Origin: CAZGKX01 sp964525945
GTDB taxonomy: Bacteria > Pseudomonadota > Gammaproteobacteria > Legionellales > Legionellaceae
DNA: 58,748 nucleotides
Direction of reading: 5' to 3'
Assembly (NCBI GenBank): GCA_964525945.1
Contig: CAZGKX010000007.1
Location: 1-58,748, forward strand
The notes beneath the pieces are model-generated. The model was not told where the DNA came from. It worked only from the letters and a program-made list of their open reading frames with translations, and searched no databases. Shown piece by piece: positions 34,569-44,733 of the stretch. The translations under genes were made by a program, and so were the position numbers. Numbering within the stretch: position 1 is the stretch's first letter; each line of letters opens with the position of its first letter.

Positions 34569-35270
34569 TTGCGCAATTTTCTATGGATTATCGCGTTCTT
34601 GCTTTTGCTATCTTGCCACAACGACATCATGGATGAAAAGATTTCAAACAAGCCTTTAAATTCTGAAGCCGCGATGTACAATGCGCAGCTAGGTTTGGCT
34701 TATTTAGAGCAAGGAAATAGACCCCAGGCCAAACATAAATTATTATCGGCGCTGGCACAAGATCCCAATTCGGTGACAGTAAATACCGCTTTGGCTTATT
34801 ATATGGAACAAACGGGCGAGATGCACAAGGCGAAATTGTATTATCAAAAAGCAATACGTGTTGCCCCCCATAGTGGAGCCCAATTGAATAATTATGGTGT
34901 TTTTTTATGCCGCCAAGGATCGTATAATCAAGCAGAAGACTATTTTCTGAGAGCCGCGAAAGATCTTCATTATGAACACACTGCAGCAGTCTATGAAAAT
35001 GCCGGATTATGTGCAATGGCTAAATCAAATGATACCAAAGCAATACTCTATTTTTCCAAGGCCCTTGAACACGACCCTTCGCGCCAACGATCATTGTATG
35101 AAATGGTCAAAATTGATATGAAATTAGGCCGTTTTCACTCGGCGCAGCATTATTTAAACAGGTATCACGCAGATACGTTGCATGAACCAAAGTTCTTAAG
35201 GTTAGTTGCTGCGGTAAAACGTAAAATTGGGAACAATGCAAATTCGGACAAACCCGGAGTACCAAAATGA
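34569..35270 (+). CDS. pilF: Type IV pilus biogenesis lipoprotein PilF (PilW)
   Basis: Outer membrane lipoprotein with TPR repeats that helps PilQ secretin assembly. The signal sequence ends in the lipobox LLLSC (Cys16), followed by TPRs (AAMYNAQLGLAYLEQGN, AQLNNYGVFLCRQGSY and others). 233 residues. The start is TTG 34569; no ATG gives an intact signal peptide. Position between rlmN and rodZ is the conserved one. Confidence 0.9.
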   Translation: MRNFLWIIAFLLLLSCHNDIMDEKISNKPLNSEAAMYNAQLGLAYLEQGNRPQAKHKLLSALAQDPNSVTVNTALAYYMEQTGEMHKAKLYYQKAIRVAPHSGAQLNNYGVFLCRQGSYNQAEDYFLRAAKDLHYEHTAAVYENAGLCAMAKSNDTKAILYFSKALEHDPSRQRSLYEMVKIDMKLGRFHSAQHYLNRYHADTLHEPKFLRLVAAVKRKIGNNANSDKPGVPK

Positions 35271-35827
35271 ATACAACAGTAATATTAGAAGAAAAAGAGC
35301 AGCATTTTGATGAAACACCAGGAGCAATTTTAGCTGCTGAACGTATCCAAAAGGGCTATAGCACCGAATATGTCGCAGGAAAATTGCATTTACGTGTCAG
35401 GATTATTGATTTATTAGAAGCCGGTGACTATCAGCAAATGCCAGAACCTGTTTTTATTAAAGGCTATATTCGTGCTTATGCTAAATTGTTGGACTTATCG
35501 AGTGAGCCCTTGCTTGATTCATTTAATCGCATGTATTCTTCCGAACGTAAATTGGAAAAAGCGTTATGGCAAAGCCGCAGGGAAACGAATAAAGCAGAGC
35601 ATGTGGTGCGTTGGGTCACAGGTATTTTTGCTCTTGTTGTGCTGGGGGCCGTGGCCATGTGGTGGCAAACCAATAAAGAGAATGAAAAAATATTTCCAGC
35701 GCGTGTGAGCATGACAGAAACCAATCATAACCAAGTCGAAACTGAAATTCGATTGACGGATTTATCGAAAATGCGTTCTTTGTTGTCCAGCTCTCATGAT
35801 ATCAATGCGGAGAAACAGGGTGGTTGA
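35267..35827 (+). CDS. rodZ: RodZ-like cytoskeletal protein, short form
   Basis: N-terminal helix-turn-helix of the RodZ type (about 18-95: AERIQKGYSTEYVAGKLHLRVRIIDLLEAGDYQQMP, VFIKGYIRAYAKLL) and one membrane helix at about 115-134. The periplasmic part is only about 50 residues and lacks the DUF4115 domain of full-length RodZ (normally more than 300 residues). The family links MreB to the membrane during elongation. Overlaps pilF and hisS by 4 and 8 bases. Confidence 0.85.
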   Translation: MNTTVILEEKEQHFDETPGAILAAERIQKGYSTEYVAGKLHLRVRIIDLLEAGDYQQMPEPVFIKGYIRAYAKLLDLSSEPLLDSFNRMYSSERKLEKALWQSRRETNKAEHVVRWVTGIFALVVLGAVAMWWQTNKENEKIFPARVSMTETNHNQVETEIRLTDLSKMRSLLSSSHDINAEKQGG

Positions 35828-37106
35828 TAGAATTCAAGCAATTCGTGGCATGAATGATGTATTGCCGGAGCAAAGCATTGCCTGGCGAGCTGTTGAGCAA
35901 CAATTTGCAGAATGCTTGCGTTTGTATGGTTATAAAGAAATCAGAATGCCATTGCTGGAAAGCACGCAATTGTTTAAACGCACCATCGGTGAAGTAACCG
36001 ACATCGTTGAAAAAGAAATGTATACCTTTGACGATATGAACGGTGAAAGCATTACCCTTCGCCCTGAAGGTACAGCAGGCTGTGTTCGCGCTTGTTTAGA
36101 GCATGGATTATTGTACAACCAACAACAAAAATTATGGTACTGTGGCCCGATGTTTCGTCATGAAAAGCCACAAAAAGGGCGGTATCGGCAATTTAACCAA
36201 TTGGGTGTAGAAGTGTTCGGCATGGCAGGAGTTGGCATTGAGTTGGAGTTGATCACCATCTGTTGTCGTTTATGGAACATGTTAAAGATAAAAGACGCTG
36301 TGCATTTGCAAATCAATACTCTTGGTTCGCTGGCAGAGCGTCAAGCTTATCGCCAAGCATTGGTCGATTACTTGACACCCCATTTTGAATCGTTGGATGA
36401 AGACAGCAAACGCCGGTTGGATAAAAATCCGTTACGGATACTTGACAGTAAAAATCCACAAATGCAACAGCTGATTGCTGATGCGCCAAAGCTTATCGAT
36501 GTGATGGGTGAGGAAAGCCGCCAACATTTTTCTGATTTATGCAGTGGCTTAGATGCGATGGGTATTGCTTATACTATCAATCCCACCTTGGTTCGCGGTT
36601 TGGACTACTATGGGCAAACCGTTTTGGAATGGGTGACGGATAAATTAGGTAGCCAGGCCACGGTTTGCGCCGGGGGGCGTTATGATGCTTTGGTTGAGCA
36701 ACTCGGTGGCCACTCCACGCCCGCGGTGGGATTTGCTATTGGCGTAGAACGTTTGTTATTGCTGATGGACGCTTGTTCTGTGCGACTTGTTGCTGATGAT
36801 GTGCCCAATGTTTTTGTGATTGCCGTTGGGGAACAAGCTGTGCATCAAGGTATGATGTTGGCTGAGTTGTTGCGTGATCGCTGGGCGATGAATGTGATGG
36901 TGAATGCCTCAGGTGGCAGTTTTAAAAGCCAATTTAAAAAAGCGGATAAAAGTGGAGCGCGGGTCGCTTTAATTTTGGGTGAAGAAGAGCTTCATCAACA
37001 GACAATCGGGGTGAAAGATTTGCGAGAAGTGTCTGAGCAAATCAATATACCCCAACATGAATTAAGCGCATATTTAGAGCGTTTTTTAGGTCAGGAGAAG
37101 AAATAA
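35820..37106 (+). CDS. hisS: Histidyl-tRNA synthetase
   Basis: Class II synthetase, about 428 residues. Motif 2 FRHEKPQKGRYRQFNQLGVEVFG, the HisA box GLDYYGQTVLEW, and motif 3 GFAIGVERLLLL are present. I chose GTG 35820, with GGAG 7 bases upstream and homology starting at RIQAIRGMNDVLP. ispG, often found between rodZ and hisS, is absent here. Confidence 0.95.
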   Translation: MVDRIQAIRGMNDVLPEQSIAWRAVEQQFAECLRLYGYKEIRMPLLESTQLFKRTIGEVTDIVEKEMYTFDDMNGESITLRPEGTAGCVRACLEHGLLYNQQQKLWYCGPMFRHEKPQKGRYRQFNQLGVEVFGMAGVGIELELITICCRLWNMLKIKDAVHLQINTLGSLAERQAYRQALVDYLTPHFESLDEDSKRRLDKNPLRILDSKNPQMQQLIADAPKLIDVMGEESRQHFSDLCSGLDAMGIAYTINPTLVRGLDYYGQTVLEWVTDKLGSQATVCAGGRYDALVEQLGGHSTPAVGFAIGVERLLLLMDACSVRLVADDVPNVFVIAVGEQAVHQGMMLAELLRDRWAMNVMVNASGGSFKSQFKKADKSGARVALILGEEELHQQTIGVKDLREVSEQINIPQHELSAYLERFLGQEKK

Positions 37107-37783
37107 TGTCAGTTTATATGACTGAAGCGGAGCAGATTGAAGCCATTAAAAAATGGTGGAATAAATACAATGGTCTTATCACCGTTGCCCTGTCTATTGT
37201 TTTATTGGCAATAGCGGGTTTTAAATATTGGAATTGGCATGAAGAAAAAGTCGGTCAGCAAGCATCCAATGCTTATGAACATTTGATGGTGGCTTTTTCA
37301 AATCAAGACAATAAAAGTTTGCGCGCGTACGCCAATCAATTAATTACCGATTATGGCAACACCGTTTATGCAGATGCTGCACGTTTGGCGCTTGCCAAAT
37401 TATACGTGGTTCAAGAAAAATACCCCAAGGCACGTGACCAACTTGACTACGTGGCCAATCATTCCAAAATGCCCGCTTTAATTGACGTGGCAAAAATTCG
37501 CTTAGCCCGTTTGTGGACGGCCGAAAAATCTTACGATAATGCCTTGGCTGAACTTACAAAAATTCAGGATACGGTGTATTTACCGGTTGTGAATGAGCTG
37601 CGAGGGGATATTTATGCGGCAAAAGGGCAATACCAACTCGCTGCAACTGCTTATCGTAAAGCAATTGTTGAAGTGCAAACCAATGGAATGGGCAATCTTT
37701 TCTTAGAAATGAAAAGCAATGAATTGGCTGCGTTAACGCAGTCCATGAAGACAGACAAACATTCCCCGCAGGATGCTGCTTGA
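37106..37783 (+). CDS. yfgM: YfgM-like periplasmic TPR chaperone of the Sec translocon
   Basis: One N-terminal membrane helix (about 25-43) followed by a periplasmic TPR domain of about 180 residues. In E. coli it associates with SecYEG and PpiD. 225 residues. Its ATG shares bases with the hisS stop, and bamB follows, the standard arrangement. Confidence 0.9.
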   Translation: MSVYMTEAEQIEAIKKWWNKYNGLITVALSIVLLAIAGFKYWNWHEEKVGQQASNAYEHLMVAFSNQDNKSLRAYANQLITDYGNTVYADAARLALAKLYVVQEKYPKARDQLDYVANHSKMPALIDVAKIRLARLWTAEKSYDNALAELTKIQDTVYLPVVNELRGDIYAAKGQYQLAATAYRKAIVEVQTNGMGNLFLEMKSNELAALTQSMKTDKHSPQDAA

Positions 37784-37799
37784 AGAGGTTACGTGATTT

Positions 37800-38963
37800 A
37801 TGAATAAAAAATGGTTGGTATTAGGACTTTGCGTTTTATTTACAGCCTGCACGCAAGTTGATGATTATATGTTGGGTAAAGACAATACGCCCAAACCAAA
37901 AGCATTGACGCCGTTGGTTTCAAAAGTGCATTTAAAAACCGATTGGAGTGTTCCTATCGGCAAGGGCAATAAATCACGAACTTATCTAAAACTAAAACCC
38001 GTTATTCAAAGCAATATTGTTTACACCGCCGACGCGGCTGGCATGGTTCAAGCGATTGATAAACGGCAAGGGCAGATAATGTGGTCCCAGCAACTCAATG
38101 AAGGGATCATCAGCGGCCCCACTGTTAAAGAAGGTTATGTCGTCATTGCCACTGATGCAGCAAATTTATTTGTATTGAAACAAACAGATGGCCATGAACT
38201 ATGGCACGCTAAATTATCAAGTGATGCTTTGTCGAAGTCAGCCATTGCCCAAGGAAAGGTCCTTGCCAAAACAATTGACGGTAACTTGTACGCATTTAAT
38301 GCGCTGACGGGTGAAAAATTATGGTTGGCAGGGCACGAAGCGCCAAACTTGATTTTAAAGGCGAGCTCCTCCCCTGTTATTCTTGATCATTTGATTTTGG
38401 TCGGGTTTTCGGATGGTCGCTTAAATGCCATTGACATCCATTCTGGGCGTGATGTTTGGCAACGTAGTATTGCTTATGCCAGTGGATCCAGTGATGTGGA
38501 GCGGTTGGTGGACATAGATGCCGATCCTATTGTTCGAAATGGTGTTGCTTATTTAGCCACTTATCAAGGATACGTGGGGGCTTTAGCGCTGGACAACGGT
38601 CAATTTATTTGGAACAAACCGGCATCGACTTATAAAAACATGGCCATTGATGCCAATACGCTGTACATGACCGACAGTGCTGATGTGGTGTGGGCATTTG
38701 ATCGGCAAACGGGGCAGGTTAAATGGAAACAAGTTTCATTAAAAGCACGTGGTTTAACAGAGCCAGCGCTCTTTAATAATCAATTGGTGGTGGGTGATAA
38801 AACAGGTTATTTGCATTTGATTGCTACGCAAACAGGTGAACTGATTGCACGTGAACAACTCAGTGCCCCAATTGATATTTCTCCGGCAGTATCAGGCCGA
38901 AATATTTATGTAATGACGTCGAATGGTAAATTAACTCGATTGTCCGAGGGTTCTTTCTCATGA
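37800..38963 (+). CDS. bamB: Outer membrane protein assembly factor BamB
   Basis: Lipoprotein beta-propeller of the BAM complex. Lipobox FTAC (Cys17), then repeated PQQ-like blades (AIDKRQGQIMWSQQL, LKQTDGHELWHAKL, AFNALTGEKLWLAG, and so on). 387 residues. Overlaps der by 4 bases. Confidence 0.95.
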   Translation: MNKKWLVLGLCVLFTACTQVDDYMLGKDNTPKPKALTPLVSKVHLKTDWSVPIGKGNKSRTYLKLKPVIQSNIVYTADAAGMVQAIDKRQGQIMWSQQLNEGIISGPTVKEGYVVIATDAANLFVLKQTDGHELWHAKLSSDALSKSAIAQGKVLAKTIDGNLYAFNALTGEKLWLAGHEAPNLILKASSSPVILDHLILVGFSDGRLNAIDIHSGRDVWQRSIAYASGSSDVERLVDIDADPIVRNGVAYLATYQGYVGALALDNGQFIWNKPASTYKNMAIDANTLYMTDSADVVWAFDRQTGQVKWKQVSLKARGLTEPALFNNQLVVGDKTGYLHLIATQTGELIAREQLSAPIDISPAVSGRNIYVMTSNGKLTRLSEGSFS

Positions 38964-40351
38964 TACCAGTGATTGCTTTGGTTGGCCGCCCAAATGTCGG
39001 CAAATCAACTTTGTTTAATCGATTAACACGCACGCAGGATGCCTTGGTCGCCGATTTTCCAGGCCTTACCCGGGATCGTCAATACGGCGAAGCTACCTTT
39101 GAAAACAAACCTTTTATTGTTGTTGATACCGGTGGCGTAGGGGTGGATGATGCAGCGGTTGATGCATTGATGTCAAAGCAATCTGAATTGGCTTTAAATG
39201 AGGCTGATTTTGTTTTTTTTCTGGTCGATGCACGCGCGGGGTTAACGCCTGTGGATCGTGATATCGCGACACGTCTTCGAAAAATAAGCAAGCCCATCTA
39301 TCTTGTGGTTAATAAAATCGATGGCTTAACAGAAGATGTGGCGACTGCAGATTTTCAATCCTTGGGTTTTGCGGCCTATTTCGGGATTTCGGCCACTCAC
39401 GGGCGAGGCATGCATTCCTTGCTAGAACAAGTGACAGCAACCTTTGCTCTTGCGCCAGAAGCCACGATAACGGAAAAAAGCCCAGTTAAAATCGCTTTTG
39501 CTGGTCGACCCAATGTCGGTAAATCCACATTGATCAATCGTATTTTAGGTGAAGAACGGGTTGTGGTTTATGACATGCCCGGCACCACGCGTGATAGCAT
39601 TGAAATTCCCTTTGAGCGTGATAATCACCAGTACACGTTGATTGATACGGCTGGTGTGCGCCGTAAAGCAAGGGTTGATGAAAAAATTGAAAAATTTTCA
39701 GTGATCAAAACATTGCAATCGATTGCAGAATCCAATGTTTGTTTGATGTTGGTGGATGCTCAAGAAGGGTTGACAGAACAAGACATGCATTTGCTGGGTT
39801 TCATTGTGGAATCAGGAAAAGCATTGGTGATAGCCATCAATAAATGGGATGGTTTGGAAGAAGAACACAAAGAGCACGTGCGACAAGAATTAGAGCGTCG
39901 TTTGCACTTTGTTAATTTTGCTAAAATTCGTTTTATTTCTGCGCTGCATGGCAGTGGTGTAGGGGGTTTGTTTAAAGATATTCGACAAGCTTATACTTCG
40001 GCCACGCAAGCGTTGTCAACCCCTCAATTGACCCGTTTGTTGCAAGATTTAACCACGCAACACACACCACCTTTGGTCAATGGTCGCCGCATTAAATTAC
40101 GTTATGCTCACGCCGGTGGACATAATCCACCCATCATCGTTATTCATGGCAATCAACTGGAGGCTTTACCGGCCAGTTATCGGCGTTATTTGCAGAAAGC
40201 ATTTACAGAAAAATTAGGCATGGTGGGCACCCCGCTTAAGCTGGAATTTAAAAGCAGTAACAACCCTTTTAAAGATAAGAAAAATCAATTAACCGATCGA
40301 CAAGTCCGCCATAAAAAACGGTTGATGAAGCGCGTCAAACGCCGCGGTTAA
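38960..40351 (+). CDS. der: Ribosome biogenesis GTPase Der (EngA)
   Basis: Two tandem GTPase domains, each with GRPNVGKST (near residues 9-17 and 182-190), plus a KH-like C-terminal domain; needed for 50S assembly. G4 motifs NKID and NKWD are visible. 463 residues with a basic tail. Last gene of the block; its stop lies 8 bases from that of convergent bepA. Confidence 0.97.
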   Translation: MIPVIALVGRPNVGKSTLFNRLTRTQDALVADFPGLTRDRQYGEATFENKPFIVVDTGGVGVDDAAVDALMSKQSELALNEADFVFFLVDARAGLTPVDRDIATRLRKISKPIYLVVNKIDGLTEDVATADFQSLGFAAYFGISATHGRGMHSLLEQVTATFALAPEATITEKSPVKIAFAGRPNVGKSTLINRILGEERVVVYDMPGTTRDSIEIPFERDNHQYTLIDTAGVRRKARVDEKIEKFSVIKTLQSIAESNVCLMLVDAQEGLTEQDMHLLGFIVESGKALVIAINKWDGLEEEHKEHVRQELERRLHFVNFAKIRFISALHGSGVGGLFKDIRQAYTSATQALSTPQLTRLLQDLTTQHTPPLVNGRRIKLRYAHAGGHNPPIIVIHGNQLEALPASYRRYLQKAFTEKLGMVGTPLKLEFKSSNNPFKDKKNQLTDRQVRHKKRLMKRVKRRG

Positions 40352-40359
40352 ATGTTGGC

Positions 40360-41790
40360 TTAATCTTGTTCAAAGGATGATTTGATGTCCGAAATTTTTG
40401 CGTCGATTCTTGCGTGCAGCAAGTGATCCTTGCCTGCTAACGTTTTGGCTAGCTTGAGTTGGTTCATCGCGCTGCGTCGATCCCCTTGCAATAAATGGCA
40501 TTGTGCCATCGTAAAATAGGCATAGTCTTTTTGATGACTGTCCGCTTGGGCCTGGGCCAATTGTTGGCATATGGGCAAATCGTAAGGAAACAAACGGCTG
40601 CCTTTCAATAAAATACGTGCTGCGAGCTCCGGTTTGCTTGCAGCCATTAACCCTTCTGCATACTCCAGAGTGGTGGCATAATTACCAGGATGATTTTCGG
40701 CCAACTCACTTAACCGAGTGAGAGCGCTCGCTGTTTGATGATTGCCTAACTCTGTCTGAGCCATGGCCACTTCAATGAATAAATTATCACTGTTATCACG
40801 CAAAAGAGGTGTTATTTTTTCTGCTGATTGTTTGTATTTATCCATGTTATTTAGCATTAAAACATAACCGTACTGGCAAGCCGTGTTGATTTGGGATTTA
40901 CCGCATTGATGTTGATAAAACTCCATCAATTGCTTGTTGTCTGCTGCACTGGTTGTTCGGATGAGTTCTTTGAACAAGCGGTAATCCAAATTATCCGGGT
41001 ATTTCTTCTTTTCCAAATGCATACTGCGATTTTCTGCTTCGGCAATCCGCTCCTCGTCCAATGGGTGGGTTCGTAAAATAGCAGGAATGTTGGCCGTGTA
41101 GTAATAACGAGAGTTTTGTTGCATTTTTTTAAAAAAACCGGCCATGCTTTGCGGATCAAATCCTGCTTTAATCAACATATCAATGCCAATCCGATCGGCT
41201 TCTTTTTCATTGGAGCGAACAAAATTAATATTGTCTTGGTTAAAGCTCGTCATAGAACCCATCAAAGCCCCTGACCCTAACACTGGATTAAGCACGCCCA
41301 AGGCGATGGAAGCCAACATGCTGGCGAGCATGGGAATGCGCATTTGCTTTTGATGTTCGATCATGCGGTAAAGATGATGAAGCCGCACGTGTGACATTTC
41401 ATGTGCCATGACCGCAGCTAATTCGCTTTCATTTTCTGTGGCAAGGATCAATTGCGAATTAACCCCAATATACCCACCAGGACCTGCAAAAGCATTGATT
41501 TCATTCGATTTTACAATAAAGAAATAAGGCGGTGTCATTTCACCTTGTTGCGCTAAGCGTTTGCCAAGATGATTGATGTATTGACTCGCCAAGGGATCCC
41601 GAATAACGCTGTCCGATTGATTGATTTGTTGAATAAATTCTTTTTCCAACTCTTCTAATTCATTGTTAGAATAAGGTGAGAAAGCCAGAGCATGGCATGG
41701 CAATATCGATATTATCAGTGAGATTAGACAGTTTTTCCCACGCAGTTTTATTTGGATATATCGCTCTAACAAAGTCATTGGGCTACTCAA
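40360..41790 (-). CDS. bepA: BepA-type periplasmic M48 metalloprotease/chaperone
   Basis: Quality control of outer membrane proteins such as LptD. Signal segment at about 18-36, zinc motif H130-E131-x2-H134 in AAVMAHEMSHVRLHHL, a third ligand region NEKEADRIGIDML, and C-terminal TPR repeats. 476 residues. An alternative ATG at 41778 would give a more normal signal peptide. Divergent from ribD. Confidence 0.9.
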   Translation of the reverse strand: MSSPMTLLERYIQIKLRGKNCLISLIISILPCHALAFSPYSNNELEELEKEFIQQINQSDSVIRDPLASQYINHLGKRLAQQGEMTPPYFFIVKSNEINAFAGPGGYIGVNSQLILATENESELAAVMAHEMSHVRLHHLYRMIEHQKQMRIPMLASMLASIALGVLNPVLGSGALMGSMTSFNQDNINFVRSNEKEADRIGIDMLIKAGFDPQSMAGFFKKMQQNSRYYYTANIPAILRTHPLDEERIAEAENRSMHLEKKKYPDNLDYRLFKELIRTTSAADNKQLMEFYQHQCGKSQINTACQYGYVLMLNNMDKYKQSAEKITPLLRDNSDNLFIEVAMAQTELGNHQTASALTRLSELAENHPGNYATTLEYAEGLMAASKPELAARILLKGSRLFPYDLPICQQLAQAQADSHQKDYAYFTMAQCHLLQGDRRSAMNQLKLAKTLAGKDHLLHARIDAKISDIKSSFEQD

Positions 41791-41841
41791 AAATTGAATA
41801 ATTTGTTATCATGCGCGCATATTTTAAGGTATGGTTTGACT

Positions 41842-42888
41842 ATGCACACTCAGTTTCTGTTGGCTGCCTTGGACCAAGCTTGGCTCGGGCAAGGTTTTTG
41901 CTCGCCCAACCCTAGTGTTGGAGCTGTTGCAGTCCAAAACGATACGATTATAGCACAAGCTTGGCATCGTGGCGCAGGCACTGCGCATGCTGAAATATTA
42001 TTATTGGAACAACTTCCTGAAAATTGTGCCGAATTCACGTTCTACGTCACCTTAGAGCCTTGTAACCATTGGGGGAGAACGTCTCCGTGTGTCGATGCGC
42101 TGATTAAACGCAATGTTGGTCGTGTTGTTTATGGGTATTCTGATCCAAATCCGGTTGTTGCGGCTAACAACACGCCTCTTATTCTGAAAGAGCATGGTAT
42201 TGATGTTTTGCATTTACCTCTCCCTGAAATTGATCAATTTTATGAAAGTTACCGTTATTGGAGTTTATTAAAAAAACCCTGGGTCAACGTTAAAATAGCA
42301 CAAACCTTTGATGGAAAATGCGCAGGAGAAAATCATCAACGCGTGCAATTGTCCAATGAATTATGCGCTCAATTTACCCACCAACAACGCTTGTACTGCG
42401 ATATTATTTTGACCACGGCGCGCACCATCAATCAAGATGACCCTTGGTTAAACGTTCGTTTAGCCGATAAAACCATTGCCAAGCCTGTTGCTATTATCGA
42501 TGCAAATTTATCGTCTAATCCTAATGCTAAAGTATTCACTGCGGCAAGTCATTGCCATATTTATCATCAGCCTGATACGGTTGTTGCGGAAAAAACCAAT
42601 TGTTCTTTTCATGCCATGCCTTCACAATCGGGATTGTTGGACTTAAACGCCATTATCAGTCATCTTGGTGCGTTGGGCTACCACACGATCTGGGTGGAAG
42701 CGGGTGGGCATTTGTTCAGTGTTTTGCATCAGGAGCGGTTGGTGAATAGAACTTACATTTATTTGGTGCCACAAAGCCTAGGAAATAACGCTGTTCCTGT
42801 GTACCATGGCGCCCATTTAATCGATGATGCTCGATCAGTCACGTGGCAAGCAAAAAATGATAACATGATTGCTGTTTTAGAGTGGTAG
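41842..42888 (+). CDS. ribD: Riboflavin biosynthesis deaminase/reductase RibD
   Basis: Bifunctional: deaminase zinc site with HAEI and EPCNHWGRTSPC in the N-terminal half, then the 5-amino-6-ribosylaminouracil reductase domain (about 145-348). I chose ATG 41842 by homology (MHTQFLLAALDQAWLGQG); the open frame extends 48 bases upstream. It starts the ribD-ribE-ribBA-ribH run. No FMN riboswitch fits, since bepA begins about 50 bases upstream. Confidence 0.94.
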   Translation: MHTQFLLAALDQAWLGQGFCSPNPSVGAVAVQNDTIIAQAWHRGAGTAHAEILLLEQLPENCAEFTFYVTLEPCNHWGRTSPCVDALIKRNVGRVVYGYSDPNPVVAANNTPLILKEHGIDVLHLPLPEIDQFYESYRYWSLLKKPWVNVKIAQTFDGKCAGENHQRVQLSNELCAQFTHQQRLYCDIILTTARTINQDDPWLNVRLADKTIAKPVAIIDANLSSNPNAKVFTAASHCHIYHQPDTVVAEKTNCSFHAMPSQSGLLDLNAIISHLGALGYHTIWVEAGGHLFSVLHQERLVNRTYIYLVPQSLGNNAVPVYHGAHLIDDARSVTWQAKNDNMIAVLEW

Positions 42889-42896
42889 GAGGGTAA

Positions 42897-43484
42897 ATGT
42901 TTACCGGGTTGATTGAACAACAAGCGGAAGTGATTGCCAATATTAAAAGCGACGTGTCGAATCGACTTATTCTTCGTGGCAACATTGAGCGTCCCTTGGT
43001 GGGAGAAAGCATTGCTGTAAATGGCGTGTGTCTGACGCTACTGCCTGAGTTTGAACAAGGATTGGCCTTTGATTTGTCGCCTGAAACGGTTGAATTGACG
43101 AATTTGGGGCAGCTTTGTGTGGGTGATTATGTTAACCTTGAGCGTGCTATGTTAGCCACAGCTAGATTTGGCGGGCATTATGTGAGTGGTCATGTGGATA
43201 CAACTGCAAAAATTATATCCATTTTACCCATTGAAAACTATGTTGAAATGATCGTTGGTGGTTTTCCAAAAGACGCCAACTTATACCTTCTACCGAAGGG
43301 GAGCATTACCTTACAAGGAATTAGCTTAACCATCAATCAAGTAGAACATGAAACAATAAGCGTTATGTTGGTTCCGCATACGTTACAGAACACCACTTTG
43401 GGAAAATGTGGTGTAGGCGATCGGTTGAATGTGGAATTTGATTACATTGCACGAATAGTGGCACATCAGTTAAGGTTAAAATAA
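42897..43484 (+). CDS. ribE: Riboflavin synthase alpha chain
   Basis: Dismutates two lumazines to riboflavin. 195 residues with two beta-barrel repeats: MFTGLIEQQAEV and VNGVCLTLL in the first, GHVDTTAKI and ISLTINQVE in the second. Nine-base gap to ribD, 2-base gap to ribBA. Confidence 0.95.
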   Translation: MFTGLIEQQAEVIANIKSDVSNRLILRGNIERPLVGESIAVNGVCLTLLPEFEQGLAFDLSPETVELTNLGQLCVGDYVNLERAMLATARFGGHYVSGHVDTTAKIISILPIENYVEMIVGGFPKDANLYLLPKGSITLQGISLTINQVEHETISVMLVPHTLQNTTLGKCGVGDRLNVEFDYIARIVAHQLRLK

Positions 43485-43486
43485 AT

Positions 43487-44716
43487 ATGACACAATTTTT
43501 TGCTTCCATTGAGCAAGCGATCAGTGAAATTAAAGCGGGCCGAATGGTTATATTGGTCGATGATGAAGATCGTGAAAACGAAGGTGATCTGGTCATTGCA
43601 GCAGAATATGCGACTGCGGAAACAATTAATTTTATGTCAAAATTTGGCCGTGGGTTGATCTGTTTGCCTATGGACGGCGCACTGATTGATAAATTAAATT
43701 TACCCATGATGACCTCCCACAACCGTTCACCTTATGGCACGCCTTTCACGGTTTCAATTGAGGCTACTCAAGGGGTTTCCACGGGAATTTCTGCACAAGA
43801 TAGGGCGCGTACCATTCAAGTGGCCATTGATCCTAACAGTGGGCCGGCTGACATTGTTTCTCCAGGGCACATGTTCCCTTTGCGAGCAAGCAAAGGTGGT
43901 GTTTTTGAGCGCAATGGACAAACGGAAGGCAGTGTGGATTTGGTCAAATTGGCAGGGCTGTTGCCTGCTGCGGTCATCTGCGAGATCACCAATGATGACG
44001 GTACCATGAGCAGACGGGATCAATTGATGATCTTTTCTCGGCAGCACGCTATTCCTATCATCACCATTAAAGATTTAATCGAACACCGTATTCGCCATGA
44101 AACATTGGTGGGCGCCGTGGTAACAACGCGTATTCCATTGCACACTCATGGCGATTTTTCCATGACCTTGTACACCAATCAACTGGATAAAGCAGAGCAT
44201 TTTACGTTAACAAAACTGTCAACAACGCCTAACCATATACCGTTGGTTCGTATCCATTCGGAATGCATCACTGGCGACGTGTTTGGCTCCTGTAAATGTG
44301 ATTGTGGCAAGCAATTGGAGAAATCATTGGAGCTCATCGCCTCCGAAGGTGGTGTTTTTATCTATTTACGGCAAGAAGGCCGAGGGATCGGGCTTGCTAA
44401 TAAATTAAAGGCCTATTCGTTGCAAGAACAAGGTTATGATACCGTTGAAGCGAATGTGCAGCTCGGTTTACCGATTGATAATCGTAATTACGCCATCGCT
44501 TTCCAAATATTAAAGCAGATGGATATCCATGTTATTCGGTTGCTCACCAACAACCCTCATAAAATGGATGCCCTGACTCAATATGGACTCAACGTTGTTG
44601 AAAGGGTTCCTTTATTGACCCCCTCAACCCAGGAAAATAGAGCGTATTTGAAAACAAAGCAAAATAAATTAGGTCATCATCTGGATATACCTTTGGACGA
44701 TACCCGTCATAAATAG
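43487..44716 (+). CDS. ribBA: Fused DHBP synthase / GTP cyclohydrolase II (RibBA)
   Basis: N-terminal RibB (about 1-200) with DDEDRENEGD; C-terminal RibA (about 205-400) with the zinc site CKCDCG after HSECITGDVFGS and the RQEGRGIGL motif. 409 residues. The RibA cysteines are intact, so both branches to riboflavin are likely functional. Confidence 0.95.
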   Translation: MTQFFASIEQAISEIKAGRMVILVDDEDRENEGDLVIAAEYATAETINFMSKFGRGLICLPMDGALIDKLNLPMMTSHNRSPYGTPFTVSIEATQGVSTGISAQDRARTIQVAIDPNSGPADIVSPGHMFPLRASKGGVFERNGQTEGSVDLVKLAGLLPAAVICEITNDDGTMSRRDQLMIFSRQHAIPIITIKDLIEHRIRHETLVGAVVTTRIPLHTHGDFSMTLYTNQLDKAEHFTLTKLSTTPNHIPLVRIHSECITGDVFGSCKCDCGKQLEKSLELIASEGGVFIYLRQEGRGIGLANKLKAYSLQEQGYDTVEANVQLGLPIDNRNYAIAFQILKQMDIHVIRLLTNNPHKMDALTQYGLNVVERVPLLTPSTQENRAYLKTKQNKLGHHLDIPLDDTRHK

Positions 44717-44733
44717 TTTAAGCAGGAGAGTTG

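Noticed and set aside
41790..41842. FMN riboswitch in front of the riboflavin genes
   Set aside because: Only about 50 bases separate bepA and ribD, too short for the aptamer, and no matching conserved bases are present.
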